Below the pieces are notes generated by a model. That model was not told the DNA's origin and made no database searches. It saw only the letters and a program-made list of their open reading frames with translations. From contig JAIOPM010000003.1 of assembly GCA_021413885.1 (NCBI GenBank), positions 5,155 through 69,154 of the forward strand: a stretch of DNA of 64,000 nt, written 5' to 3'. This document shows positions 41,724-49,923 of this stretch, piece after piece. The stretch's first letter is position 1. Each line of letters starts with the position of its first letter. This DNA is from Planctomycetota bacterium. GTDB lineage: Bacteria; Planctomycetota; UBA1135; GCA-002686595. The translations under genes were made by a program, and so were the position numbers.

Positions 41724-43236
41724 GGAGCGCAGGAGTCCAAGCGTGCTGGTACGCCGCGGCGGGATCGAGCACGTACGCTCGCGCCTTCAACGTCAGCCCG
41801 ACCAACGCCGCGTTGTTCGCGATCGGCAAGTCGAACATGCCCGACCCGGCGCCCGCGACGCCGGCCGCGCCGCCGAGCTTGATGTGCACGAGCGGCTGAC
41901 GCTTCGCCAAGATCCCGCCGCCGGTGAACAACGTCGCCGCGAGCACGTTGGTCGGGCTGTACGTCATGAACGCGTGCGCACCGCCGCGCGCGTTGGCGAG
42001 CGAGAGTCCGTAGAGCGCATTGCCGACCCGCGGCGTGCACACGCCCGACAACGTCGGCACGAGACCGCCGGTGCCCGGCGTGCCGATGCCGAAGATCGCG
42101 CCGGACGACGCCGACGGCAACGTGCCGTTCTGAACCTTGTTCGCGGCGATGACGACGCTGCTCGCCTTGAACGAGCCGAGCGGCAAGCAACCCGGCGGCG
42201 TGAACTTGACGTGGAAGGTTCCGGTCGGAACGACCACCGCATAGGTGCCGTTCGAGGCCGTGTTGTCGGCGCAGAGCGTGACGTCGGCGCCGGTCGACGC
42301 GTTGGTGAGATCGACGTCGACGTTCGCGTACTTGACGCCGTTGAACGCCTGCACCGTTCCCGACAGGACGACGCCCGCGGGCAGCGTGATCACGCCGAGG
42401 TTAGTGGTCGCGGCGACGACCTTGCCGAACAGCGTCGTCGCGACGAGGTGGTCGGCGAACGGCGGACAGAACTCGACGTCGTAGGTTCCGGCGGGCACGA
42501 CGACGTCGACCAAGCCGGTCGAGCTGCTGTTGTCGCCCGGGGTGTAGAGCTTCTGCCCCGTCGCCACGCTCATGACGTCGACGTCGACGCTCGCCACGCC
42601 CGTGCCGTTGGTGCGCCGCACGGTCGCCGAAACCGTGAAGCCCTGCTTCAACGCAAGAATGCCGAGCGACGTGTCGGCGGCGAGGTCGAGCGCCATTTCG
42701 ATCGGCGCCGCGAGCGGCACGGTCGCGCCGGGATCGAGTTGGAACGTGATCGGGCCGGCCGGCACCGCGACTTGGAAGTTGCCGAACGCGTCGGTGAAGT
42801 CGTTGTTGGTCGGGAGAAGATTGCCCCCGGCGTCGAGCACGTCGAGGTTGACGCCGCCGATCGGCTGATTGAGATGGTTCCTGACCGTGCCGCTCAACCA
42901 AACGCCCGCGGGAAGCGTGAGGGTGCCGAGGTTGACCGTCCCGACGACCGCGACGTTCTTCAGCACCAGCACGAGCGGCACCATCGATGCGGGCGGCACG
43001 AACGTGATGTCGTAGACGCCGTCGGGTGTGATCGTCGTCGTGAAGTGACCGGCGGCGTCGGTGCCGTCGTTGAGCAACGTCGGATTGCCGCCGCCGCTCG
43101 AGAAGCTGGCATTGATGTTGACTCCGGCGACCGGTTGGCCGGCGGCGTTGCGCACGGTGCCGGTGATGACGCCGGCGTGCGCGAGCGACGCGATGAGGAC
43201 GATGGCCGCGGGGGCCGAGAACTTCCGTAGATTCAC
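41704..43236 (-). CDS. Secreted protein with four carboxypeptidase-regulatory-like repeats
   Basis: The product is 510 aa from a GTG at 43236, supported by a GGAG site 9 nt upstream and an immediate signal peptide (LRKFSAPAAIVLIASLAHA). A GTG at 43284 is less likely. Four homologous beta-sandwich repeats of about 95 residues each begin with GVITGTVRNAAGQPVAGV, GVWLSGTVRNHLNQPIGGV, GFTVSATVRRTNGTGVASV and GVVLSGTVQAFNGVKYANV. The last 130 residues (starting FGIGTPGTGGLVPTLSG) resemble a C-terminal domain repeatedly seen in planctomycete secreted proteins. A structural or ligand-binding role outside the cell is likely. The 292 nt to the divergent glycosyltransferase gene should hold two promoters. 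Confidence 0.8.
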   Translation of the reverse strand: MNLRKFSAPAAIVLIASLAHAGVITGTVRNAAGQPVAGVNINASFSSGGGNPTLLNDGTDAAGHFTTTITPDGVYDITFVPPASMVPLVLVLKNVAVVGTVNLGTLTLPAGVWLSGTVRNHLNQPIGGVNLDVLDAGGNLLPTNNDFTDAFGNFQVAVPAGPITFQLDPGATVPLAAPIEMALDLAADTSLGILALKQGFTVSATVRRTNGTGVASVDVDVMSVATGQKLYTPGDNSSSTGLVDVVVPAGTYDVEFCPPFADHLVATTLFGKVVAATTNLGVITLPAGVVLSGTVQAFNGVKYANVDVDLTNASTGADVTLCADNTASNGTYAVVVPTGTFHVKFTPPGCLPLGSFKASSVVIAANKVQNGTLPSASSGAIFGIGTPGTGGLVPTLSGVCTPRVGNALYGLSLANARGGAHAFMTYSPTNVLAATLFTGGGILAKRQPLVHIKLGGAAGVAGAGSGMFDLPIANNAALVGLTLKARAYVLDPAAAYQHAWTPALHATIVL

Positions 43237-43528
43237 GAGGGACTTCTCCAGGGCACGAACGAAGGGCGAGGACCGGACGCGCACTTGCGCGCCACGTCAA
43301 GCGCAGCTCAAGAACGGTGCCAGCGAGCTCCTCGTGCTCGCGTCGCCGAACGCGCGGCGGCCTCTCCGAGATCTGGAGGCGCGATCCAGTCATTGGACGA
43401 GTCGCGCGACGTCGTGCGTCCGCCGCTACAGCACGAGCGCAGCGGAACGCGGCACACCGGTTGATCTCGGGCGGCGCCGTCGACGCATTCCGCGCGACGC
43501 GAGCCGACCCCGAACCCGACGAGTCGCC

Positions 43529-44767
43529 GTGAGCGCCAACCGCCTCGCCTACTTGCTGAAGAAGTTCCCGCGCTTGTCGGAGACCTTCGTGCTGAACGAG
43601 ATCCTCGGTCAGGAGGCTCTCGGCCGCGACCTCCACGTCTTCTCGCGGCGCACGCGCGACGCCGAGCCGACGCAGCCGCAGCTCGCGCGCCTCCGCGCCC
43701 CGATCGAAGTGTTGCCGCCGAGCTCCGAGATCGATCCGTGGAGCGAGCTCTTCGGCGACGAAGCGGACGAGCTCCTCCCCCGCGTGCGAGCTTTGGTCGG
43801 CGAGCTGCGACCGCTCGGCCACGCGCGCTTGCCGTCGCTGGTCGCCGAGGCGCTCTGGCTGCGTCGCCGCGCGCGCGAACTCGACGTGCGCCACGTCCAC
43901 GTCCACTTCGCGACCGATTCGGCGGTGACCGCGCGTTGCTTGCACGCGCTTGGCGGACCGACGTACAGCATCACGGCGCACGCGAAGGACATCTACCGCG
44001 ACACGGTTTCGCCGCGCGTGCTCGACGACCTCGTCGCGCACGCGGCGTTCGTGGTGACGGTGTGCGACGCGAACGTGGATTACATGCGCTCGCAGGTCTC
44101 CTCGCGCGCCGCGGCCAAGATCCGGCGCCTCTACAACGGCATCGATCTCGAGCTCTTCCGTCGCCCCGCGGTCGAGCGTCGGCCCGCGCAGATCCTCTCG
44201 GTCGGTCGCCTGGTCGAGAAGAAGGGCTTCGACGTCCTGATCGACGCGTTGGGCTTGCTCGCCGAGCGCAACGTCGCGTTCGAAGCCGTGATCGCCGGCG
44301 ACGGCGAGGACCGAGCGTTGGTCGCGGCGCGCGTCGAGGCGCGCGGACTCGCGGCGCGCGTGCGCTTGACCGGACCGATCGATCAAACAGCGGTGCGCGC
44401 GCTGATGCACGAGAGCACGCTCTTCTGCCTGCCGTGCAAGATCGGCGCCGACGGCAACCGCGACGCGTTGCCGACCGTGTTGCTCGAAGCGCAAGCCGCC
44501 GAGCTCCCGTGCATCTCCACGCCGGTCAGCGGCGTGCCGGAGATCCTCGATCACGGCCGCGCGGGTCTGCTCGCCGTCGAGGGCGACGTCGTGTCGACTG
44601 CGGATGCGATGCAGCGCTTGCTCGCGGAGCCCGCGACGCGCGCGCGACTCGCCGAGCGCGGCTTGGAGCATGCTCGCGAGCATTTCGACGTGCGCAAGAC
44701 GGCGCGCGTGCTCGGCGAATGGTTCGACGAAGTGGTGTCGGAGTCCACGTGCACGTCGTCCACCTGA
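43529..44767 (+). CDS. GT4 glycosyltransferase, first gene of the glycan operon
   Basis: The product is 412 aa from a GTG start, a GT-B fold retaining glycosyltransferase. The N-terminus (LAYLLKKFPRLSETFVLNEI) is typical of exopolysaccharide enzymes such as the WcaL group. The donor site is seen in LYNGIDLELF, ILSVGRLVEKKGFDVLIDAL and the E-x7-E region LLEAQAAELPCISTPVSGVP EI. It would add a sugar to a lipid-linked glycan at the inner membrane. It begins a run of seven tightly packed plus-strand genes and overlaps the next gene by 19 nt. The frame is open upstream to 43061, but only the part from 43529 reads as protein. Confidence 0.9.
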   Translation: MSANRLAYLLKKFPRLSETFVLNEILGQEALGRDLHVFSRRTRDAEPTQPQLARLRAPIEVLPPSSEIDPWSELFGDEADELLPRVRALVGELRPLGHARLPSLVAEALWLRRRARELDVRHVHVHFATDSAVTARCLHALGGPTYSITAHAKDIYRDTVSPRVLDDLVAHAAFVVTVCDANVDYMRSQVSSRAAAKIRRLYNGIDLELFRRPAVERRPAQILSVGRLVEKKGFDVLIDALGLLAERNVAFEAVIAGDGEDRALVAARVEARGLAARVRLTGPIDQTAVRALMHESTLFCLPCKIGADGNRDALPTVLLEAQAAELPCISTPVSGVPEILDHGRAGLLAVEGDVVSTADAMQRLLAEPATRARLAERGLEHAREHFDVRKTARVLGEWFDEVVSESTCTSST

Positions 44768-45816
44768 ATCTCGACCCGGGCGTCGGGCCGACGAAGAAGA
44801 AGGGCGCCTCCGTGCACGTAGCGTGCATGCGGCGCGCGTTCGAGCGCGTCGGCGCGACCGTGCACGCGCTCGATCGCGACGACTGCGGCGCCTCGGCGTT
44901 CGAGGAACTCGAAGCGCTGCACGCGCGCCACGGACTCGAGCTCGTCTACGAACGCTACGCGCTCGGCGCCGACGTCGGCGCGCGTTTCGCGCGAGTTCAC
45001 GGCGTGCCGTTGGTGCTCGAGGTCAACGCGCCGCTCTTGTTCGAAGCCGCGGAGCATCGCGCTCGGCCGGTCGGTCCGTCGGACCACGCCCGCGAGCGTG
45101 CGATCTTCGCCTCCGCGGAGCGACTGCTCTGCGTCTCCGGCGCCGTCGCGGAGTACGCCGCGCGTCACGGCCTCGAACGCTCGCGCTTGCTCGTGCGCCC
45201 GAACGGCGTCGACGTGGAGCTGTTCCGGCCGCGCGACGACTCCGACCTCCTGCGGCGCGCGCTCGGGCTCGAAGGTCGCTTCGTGATCGGCTTCCACGGA
45301 CGTTTGCGACCGTGGCACGGGTTCGAGCTCGTCGTCGACGCGGCACGACGGCTGCTCGCGCGCGGCATCGACGTGCACGTGCTCGCGGTCGGTGAAGGCG
45401 CGTTCGACGAGGCGCTCGCGCCGCTCGGACCGAAGCACGCGACGCACGTCGAATGGGTCGCTCACGAAGACGTCGCGCGCTACGTCGCGTGCTTCGACGC
45501 GCTCGCGCTCGGCTACCGCGCGGAAGCCGCGTGCTACTTCTCGCCGCTCAAGCTCTTCGAGGCGCTGGCCGCCGGCGTCAGCGTCGTCGTTCCGTCGGCG
45601 GGCGACCTCGTCGGCACGTTGCGCGACGGCGAACACGCGTTGTTCTATCCGCCGGGCGATGCGACGGCGTTGGCGACGGCGCTCGCGCGCGTTGCACGCG
45701 ACGACGAGCTGCGGCTGCACCTCGCGCGTTCCGGACGCGAGCTAGCCGCCGCGCACTCGTGGGAGGCGATCGCGCGCGAAGTCCTCGGCTTCCGGACCGC
45801 CGAGCGAACGCGATGA
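44749..45816 (+). CDS. GT4 glycosyltransferase, second gene of the glycan operon
   Basis: The product is 355 aa from a GTG start overlapping the previous gene by 19 nt. It is a GT-B enzyme. The N-terminal half has LNLDPGVGPTKKKGASVHV and LVYERYALGADVGARFA; the donor-binding half has VRPNGVDVELFRP, FVIGFHGRLRPWHGFELVVD and the terminal FSPLKLFEALAAGVSVVVPS (E-x7-E-like region with only one Glu). The lysine-rich TKKKGAS loop near the N-terminus is the likely acceptor or phosphate contact. It is coupled by an ATGA overlap to the ABC exporter gene. Confidence 0.88.
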   Translation: MHVVHLNLDPGVGPTKKKGASVHVACMRRAFERVGATVHALDRDDCGASAFEELEALHARHGLELVYERYALGADVGARFARVHGVPLVLEVNAPLLFEAAEHRARPVGPSDHARERAIFASAERLLCVSGAVAEYAARHGLERSRLLVRPNGVDVELFRPRDDSDLLRRALGLEGRFVIGFHGRLRPWHGFELVVDAARRLLARGIDVHVLAVGEGAFDEALAPLGPKHATHVEWVAHEDVARYVACFDALALGYRAEAACYFSPLKLFEALAAGVSVVVPSAGDLVGTLRDGEHALFYPPGDATALATALARVARDDELRLHLARSGRELAAAHSWEAIAREVLGFRTAERTR

Positions 45817-47606
45817 AGCTCTCCAAGCTCGTCGAGCAAGTCTCGCTGAACGGCCGCGTCGCGCGCCGCTTCCTGCCGGACCTCGTGCCGCAACGTTGGC
45901 GCGTCGCCGGCGTGCTCGGCGCGGGCCTCGGGAGTACGGCGCTCGAGCTGCTGCGTCCCTGGCCGTTGCAGTGGATCGTCGACTACGCGCTGAAGCCCGC
46001 GGCGACGAGCACGACGGATCCGACGCGCGTCGTGCTCGCCGGCGCCGCCGCGTACCTCGGCATCTCGATCGTTCGCGCGGCCTGCGATTACGTCGCGACG
46101 GTGCAGACGGCGCGCGCGCAGCAGGAGCTGACGCGCGGACTGCGCTATCGGCTGTTCAGTCACTTGGTCGCGCTGAGCCCGACCTTCCACGCGCGCAACA
46201 AATCCGGCGATCTGTTGGTGCGGCTGATGGGCGACGTCTCGTTGGTGTCGTCGATGATGACCGAGACGTTGATCGAGCTCGCGCAACGCACGCTGCTCGT
46301 CGTCGGCACGTTGGCGATGCTCTTCTGGATCGACCCGCTGTTGTCGGCGGCGCTGTTGGTGATCGCGCCGGTGCTCCTCCTCGCGAGCGCGTACGTCGGC
46401 CGCCACATCACGAGCGCCGTGCGCAAGCAGCGCCGCAAGGAAGGCGAACTCGCCGACTACATGTACGAGGCGATCGCGTCGACGCCGTTGATCCAGTCGC
46501 TCGGCCGCGGCTCGGAAACCGTGCGGCGTTTCGCGCGGTCGAACCGCACCAGCGCGCGCGCCGGGCTCAAGACCGCGCGTTGGTCGGCGCGGCTGTCGAG
46601 CTCGGTCGAGATCGCCCTCGGGCTCGCGGTCGCGATCGCGCTCGCGGTCGGTGCGTGGCGCGTGCTCGGCGGCGCGTACTCGGCGGGAACGTTGATCGTG
46701 TTCGTCTCGTACGTGCGCGCGATCGCCAAGCCGGTGCGCGCGGGCTCGCGCGGTTCCGAGCGCCTCTCGAAAGGCGCGGCGTGCGGCGAGCGCGTGCTCA
46801 AGGTCCTCGATCAAGCGGTGCAAATCCGTTCGCCGCTCGCGCCGAAGCCGATGCCCGAACGCCCGCGCGAACTCGTCTTCGACGACGTGCACTTCGCGTA
46901 CGGCACGAGCTCCGGCAACCGCGCCGCGCTGTCGCGCTTCACCGCGCGGTTCGAACGCGGCGAATTCGTCGGCGTCGTCGGCAAGAGCGGCGCGGGCAAG
47001 TCGACGTTCGCGTGCCTCGCGCTGCGGCTCTTCGATCCCGATCGCGGCGCGGTCAGGATCGACGGCGTCGCGCTCGGCGAGTACGACGTCGGCGAACTCC
47101 GCGCGCGCTACGGACTCTGCATGCAGGAGACGACGCTCTTCGGCGACACGCTGCGCGAAAATCTCCTGCTCGGCGATCCCGAAGCGACCGAGGAGGCGCT
47201 GTGGCGCGCGCTCGACGACGCGGCCGCGTCCGAATTCGTCCGGCAACTGCCGCGCGGACTCGACACGCCGCTCGGCTCGGCGGGCGTCGGACTCTCCGGC
47301 GGACAACGGCGCCGCATCGCGCTCGCGCGAACGCTGCTGCGCCGCGCGCCGATCCTGATCGTCGATGAACCGTTCAACGGACTCGATCGCGCGGCGGTCG
47401 AGCGTGTGCGTGCGACGCTCGCGAAATACGCCGAGCAAGGCATCGTGCTCGTGATCACCCACGACCGCGGCGACCTCGAACACTTCGATCGCATCGTGTT
47501 CCTCGAGGCCGGACGCGTCGTCGCGGACGGGCGGCACGACGAGCTGTTGCGCGATCACGCGCTCTACCGCGCAACGGTGAGCGATTCGACCGAGGTTCGG
47601 CCGTGA
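45813..47606 (+). CDS. ABC exporter (MsbA-type half-transporter) of the glycan operon
   Basis: The product is 597 aa. Six membrane helices (about residues 30-320, with RRKEGELADYMYEAIAST in coupling helix position) are followed by a full ATPase: Walker A GKSGAGKSTFA, Q-loop MQET, signature LSGGQRRRIALAR, Walker B ILIVDEPF and H-loop ITHD. It should act as a homodimer that flips a lipid-linked or lipophilic substrate across the inner membrane. In this operon the plausible cargo is the lipid-linked glycan made by the two glycosyltransferases. It overlaps both neighbours by 4 nt. Confidence 0.92.
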   Translation: MKLSKLVEQVSLNGRVARRFLPDLVPQRWRVAGVLGAGLGSTALELLRPWPLQWIVDYALKPAATSTTDPTRVVLAGAAAYLGISIVRAACDYVATVQTARAQQELTRGLRYRLFSHLVALSPTFHARNKSGDLLVRLMGDVSLVSSMMTETLIELAQRTLLVVGTLAMLFWIDPLLSAALLVIAPVLLLASAYVGRHITSAVRKQRRKEGELADYMYEAIASTPLIQSLGRGSETVRRFARSNRTSARAGLKTARWSARLSSSVEIALGLAVAIALAVGAWRVLGGAYSAGTLIVFVSYVRAIAKPVRAGSRGSERLSKGAACGERVLKVLDQAVQIRSPLAPKPMPERPRELVFDDVHFAYGTSSGNRAALSRFTARFERGEFVGVVGKSGAGKSTFACLALRLFDPDRGAVRIDGVALGEYDVGELRARYGLCMQETTLFGDTLRENLLLGDPEATEEALWRALDDAAASEFVRQLPRGLDTPLGSAGVGLSGGQRRRIALARTLLRRAPILIVDEPFNGLDRAAVERVRATLAKYAEQGIVLVITHDRGDLEHFDRIVFLEAGRVVADGRHDELLRDHALYRATVSDSTEVRP

Positions 47607-48865
47607 CCGGACTCGCCGAATGGGTGCGCGACGCGCGCTTGCCGGCGGAGTTCGGCGAGCCGGAACTCGTGCCGCCGAGCGAGAGCGAGCTCGTCGAATT
47701 GGCGCGCGAACACCTCTTCGACGAAGTCGCGCCCGTCTCCGCGCGTTCGACGTTCGCGCGTTGGAAGCCGCGGGTCGCGTTGTGCGCGGCGTGGGACGTC
47801 GACCTCGCCGACGGCTCGCGCGCGATCGTCGTCGCCAAGCGCTATCGCGGCGACAAAGCGCGCGCGTTGGTCGAACGCCGCCGCGGCGATGCACGCGCTC
47901 CGCGTGAAGCGGTGCTCGTCGATGCGCGCCTTCACCTGTGGGCGTTCCCGAGCGACCGCGAATTGCCGGGCGCCGCGCGGCTTCCGGAACTCCACCGCAC
48001 CGCGAAGGTGCTGCGCGAACTCGGCACGCTCGGCGACGCGGTCCTGCGTTGGCGGAGTTCGACGCTCGAGCTCCGCCGCTACAAACCGGAGCGGCGCTCG
48101 GTCTCGCGCATCGACTGGGTCGTGCGCGCGGGCTCGAAGCACGGACCGAAGAGTCGACTCGCGCTCGGCGCGCGTTGTCTGCCGGTCGAAGAGGCCGAGC
48201 GCACGTTGCTCGCGCGCGCGGCCGCCGAACGCGGCGGGCTCGGTGAGTTCGCGCCGCGTTTCCTCGGCGGCGAAGCGCGCACCGGAACGGTGTTCGAGAC
48301 GTGGCTCGACGTTCGGCCGTTCGCGCGCACGGACTTCACGCGCGCGGAGGTCGCGGGCGAGCTCCTCGCGCGTCTCGCCGAGTTGCCGGTCGCGTCCGCG
48401 CCACACGCGCGCGTGCCGACGCTCGCGGCCGCGCGCGAGTTCCTCGAGCTGCTGCCCGGCGGCGGCGACGCGCTCGCGCGCCTGCCGGTGCTCGAACACG
48501 CGCCGCGCGCGTGGGTCCACGGCGACTTCCATCCGGATCAGCTCGCGCTCGACGCCGACGGTCGCGGGTGGTTGCTCGACCTCGACGCGGTCGGCCTCGG
48601 CGACCCGCGCGACGACGCCGCGAGTTGGATCGCGGATCGCTTGGCGGCCGAGCCGAGCCTCGACTTCCCGGAGGCCGCGCGGGAACTCTGTCGCGCCGCG
48701 CGCCTCGAACGTGAACTCGACGCCCTGCGTGAACGCACCGCCGAAGCCCTCGCGCTGCGCGCGGCGGCGGCGTTGCGGCGACTCGAAGTCGACGCGTTGC
48801 GTCGCGCGCGCGCGCTGTTCGAACGAGCGCTCGACCTCGCGCGCCGAGAGAACGTCTCGCGATGA
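47603..48865 (+). CDS. Aminoglycoside-phosphotransferase-fold kinase, unknown substrate (1)
   Basis: The product is 420 aa from a GTG. The C-terminal half has the APH/choline-kinase catalytic loop HGDFHPDQL (His306, Asp308), in which the usual Asn is Gln313, and the metal-binding segment LLDLDAVGLGDP. The N-terminal lobe is ATP-grasp-poor but has the expected IVVAKRYRGDK lysine strand. These kinases phosphorylate sugars, choline or similar hydroxylated molecules. Resistance to an antibiotic is not implied. Position inside a glycan operon points to phosphorylation of a sugar or glycan intermediate. It overlaps the genes on both sides by 4 nt. Confidence 0.8.
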   Translation: MTGLAEWVRDARLPAEFGEPELVPPSESELVELAREHLFDEVAPVSARSTFARWKPRVALCAAWDVDLADGSRAIVVAKRYRGDKARALVERRRGDARAPREAVLVDARLHLWAFPSDRELPGAARLPELHRTAKVLRELGTLGDAVLRWRSSTLELRRYKPERRSVSRIDWVVRAGSKHGPKSRLALGARCLPVEEAERTLLARAAAERGGLGEFAPRFLGGEARTGTVFETWLDVRPFARTDFTRAEVAGELLARLAELPVASAPHARVPTLAAAREFLELLPGGGDALARLPVLEHAPRAWVHGDFHPDQLALDADGRGWLLDLDAVGLGDPRDDAASWIADRLAAEPSLDFPEAARELCRAARLERELDALRERTAEALALRAAAALRRLEVDALRRARALFERALDLARRENVSR

Positions 48866-49923
48866 ACTTCGCCGCGCCGCCGCTGCCGACGACGATCTCG
48901 CTCCAGGACGTCGAACGCTTCGACCTCGATCGCGAGCGGCGCCTCGTCGCGACGGTCGGCGAAGCGCCGCATCAACGTTGGTTCCGCCGCGAGCTCGGCG
49001 CGTGGCGCGAGATCCGCGCCGAGGACGACGACGCGCTGCCGTTCGTCGGCGAACTGCGTGCGCTCGCTGCGCGCGGGCCGGTCGAGATGCTCGCGTGGAA
49101 ACCCGGGCGCCGCATCACGCTCGCCGCGATGCACGGCACCGGCCGAGCGATCTACAAGGCGCGTCGACGTTCGGGGCACGCGACCGCGCTCGAGGCGCAC
49201 CTCGACGCCCAGGACTCGACGCGCGACAGCGGCTTCCTCGCGCCGGCGTTGGTCGAGCAGTCGTGCGATCACGCGCTCTTGGTGTTCGAGCACATCGCCG
49301 CGCGGCCGCTCTCGATCGATGCCGACGACTTGCCTCGGTACTTCGCGATCGGACGTGCGTTGCGCGAGCTGCAACGTCGCACGCCGACCCACTACCGCGC
49401 CGTCCACGGTCCGCGCGAGGAAGAGCGCGTGCTGCAGCGCATGCGCGAGCGCACGCTCGAGATCGCGGGCGACGAGCCCGCCGGCGCCGAGGCGGTCTTC
49501 GCGCGTTTCCAACGCGCGTCGTCGCGCGTGCGAGCCTCCGAACCGGTGATCGCGCACCGCGACTTGCACGACGGACAACTCCTGGTGCGCGGCGAGCGGC
49601 TCGTGCTCCTCGACTTCGATCTCCTCTGCCTCGCCGATTCGGCGCTCGATCCCGCGAACCTCGCGGTGCATCTCGAACTGCGCGCGCTCCAAGGCTTGTC
49701 GCGCGCGACGCACGAGAGTTCGCGCGCCTGCGCCGAGGCGCTCTTCGACGGACTCGGCCGCAACGGCGACGACGCGTTCCACGCGCGCGTGCTCTTCCAT
49801 CGCGGCGCGACGTTCCTGCGCCTCGCGTGGGTCTACCACGTGCGTCCGCGCCATGCCGCGTTGTGCACCGAGCTCCTCGCGCGCGCCGCCGCGTCCTTCG
49901 ACGAGTTCGAGCGTCATGGCTGA
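48862..49923 (+). CDS. Aminoglycoside-phosphotransferase-fold kinase, unknown substrate (2)
   Basis: The product is 353 aa. The catalytic loop is HRDLHDGQL (His232, Asp234) with Gln239 in the Asn position, the same substitution as in the neighbouring kinase, and the metal motif is LLDFDLLCLADSALDPANL. The N-terminal lobe contains GRAIYKARRRSG, a plausible ATP-lysine strand. It shares only general fold with its neighbour, so it is not a recent duplicate. Phosphorylation of a glycan component is inferred from context. It overlaps the upstream gene by 4 nt and the outer-membrane protein gene by 8 nt. Confidence 0.8.
   Translation: MNFAAPPLPTTISLQDVERFDLDRERRLVATVGEAPHQRWFRRELGAWREIRAEDDDALPFVGELRALAARGPVEMLAWKPGRRITLAAMHGTGRAIYKARRRSGHATALEAHLDAQDSTRDSGFLAPALVEQSCDHALLVFEHIAARPLSIDADDLPRYFAIGRALRELQRRTPTHYRAVHGPREEERVLQRMRERTLEIAGDEPAGAEAVFARFQRASSRVRASEPVIAHRDLHDGQLLVRGERLVLLDFDLLCLADSALDPANLAVHLELRALQGLSRATHESSRACAEALFDGLGRNGDDAFHARVLFHRGATFLRLAWVYHVRPRHAALCTELLARAAASFDEFERHG

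Noticed and set aside
47603-49923. Aminoglycoside resistance genes
   Set aside because: The fold is shared, but both sit inside a coupled glycan operon and carry an atypical catalytic loop; resistance is not indicated.
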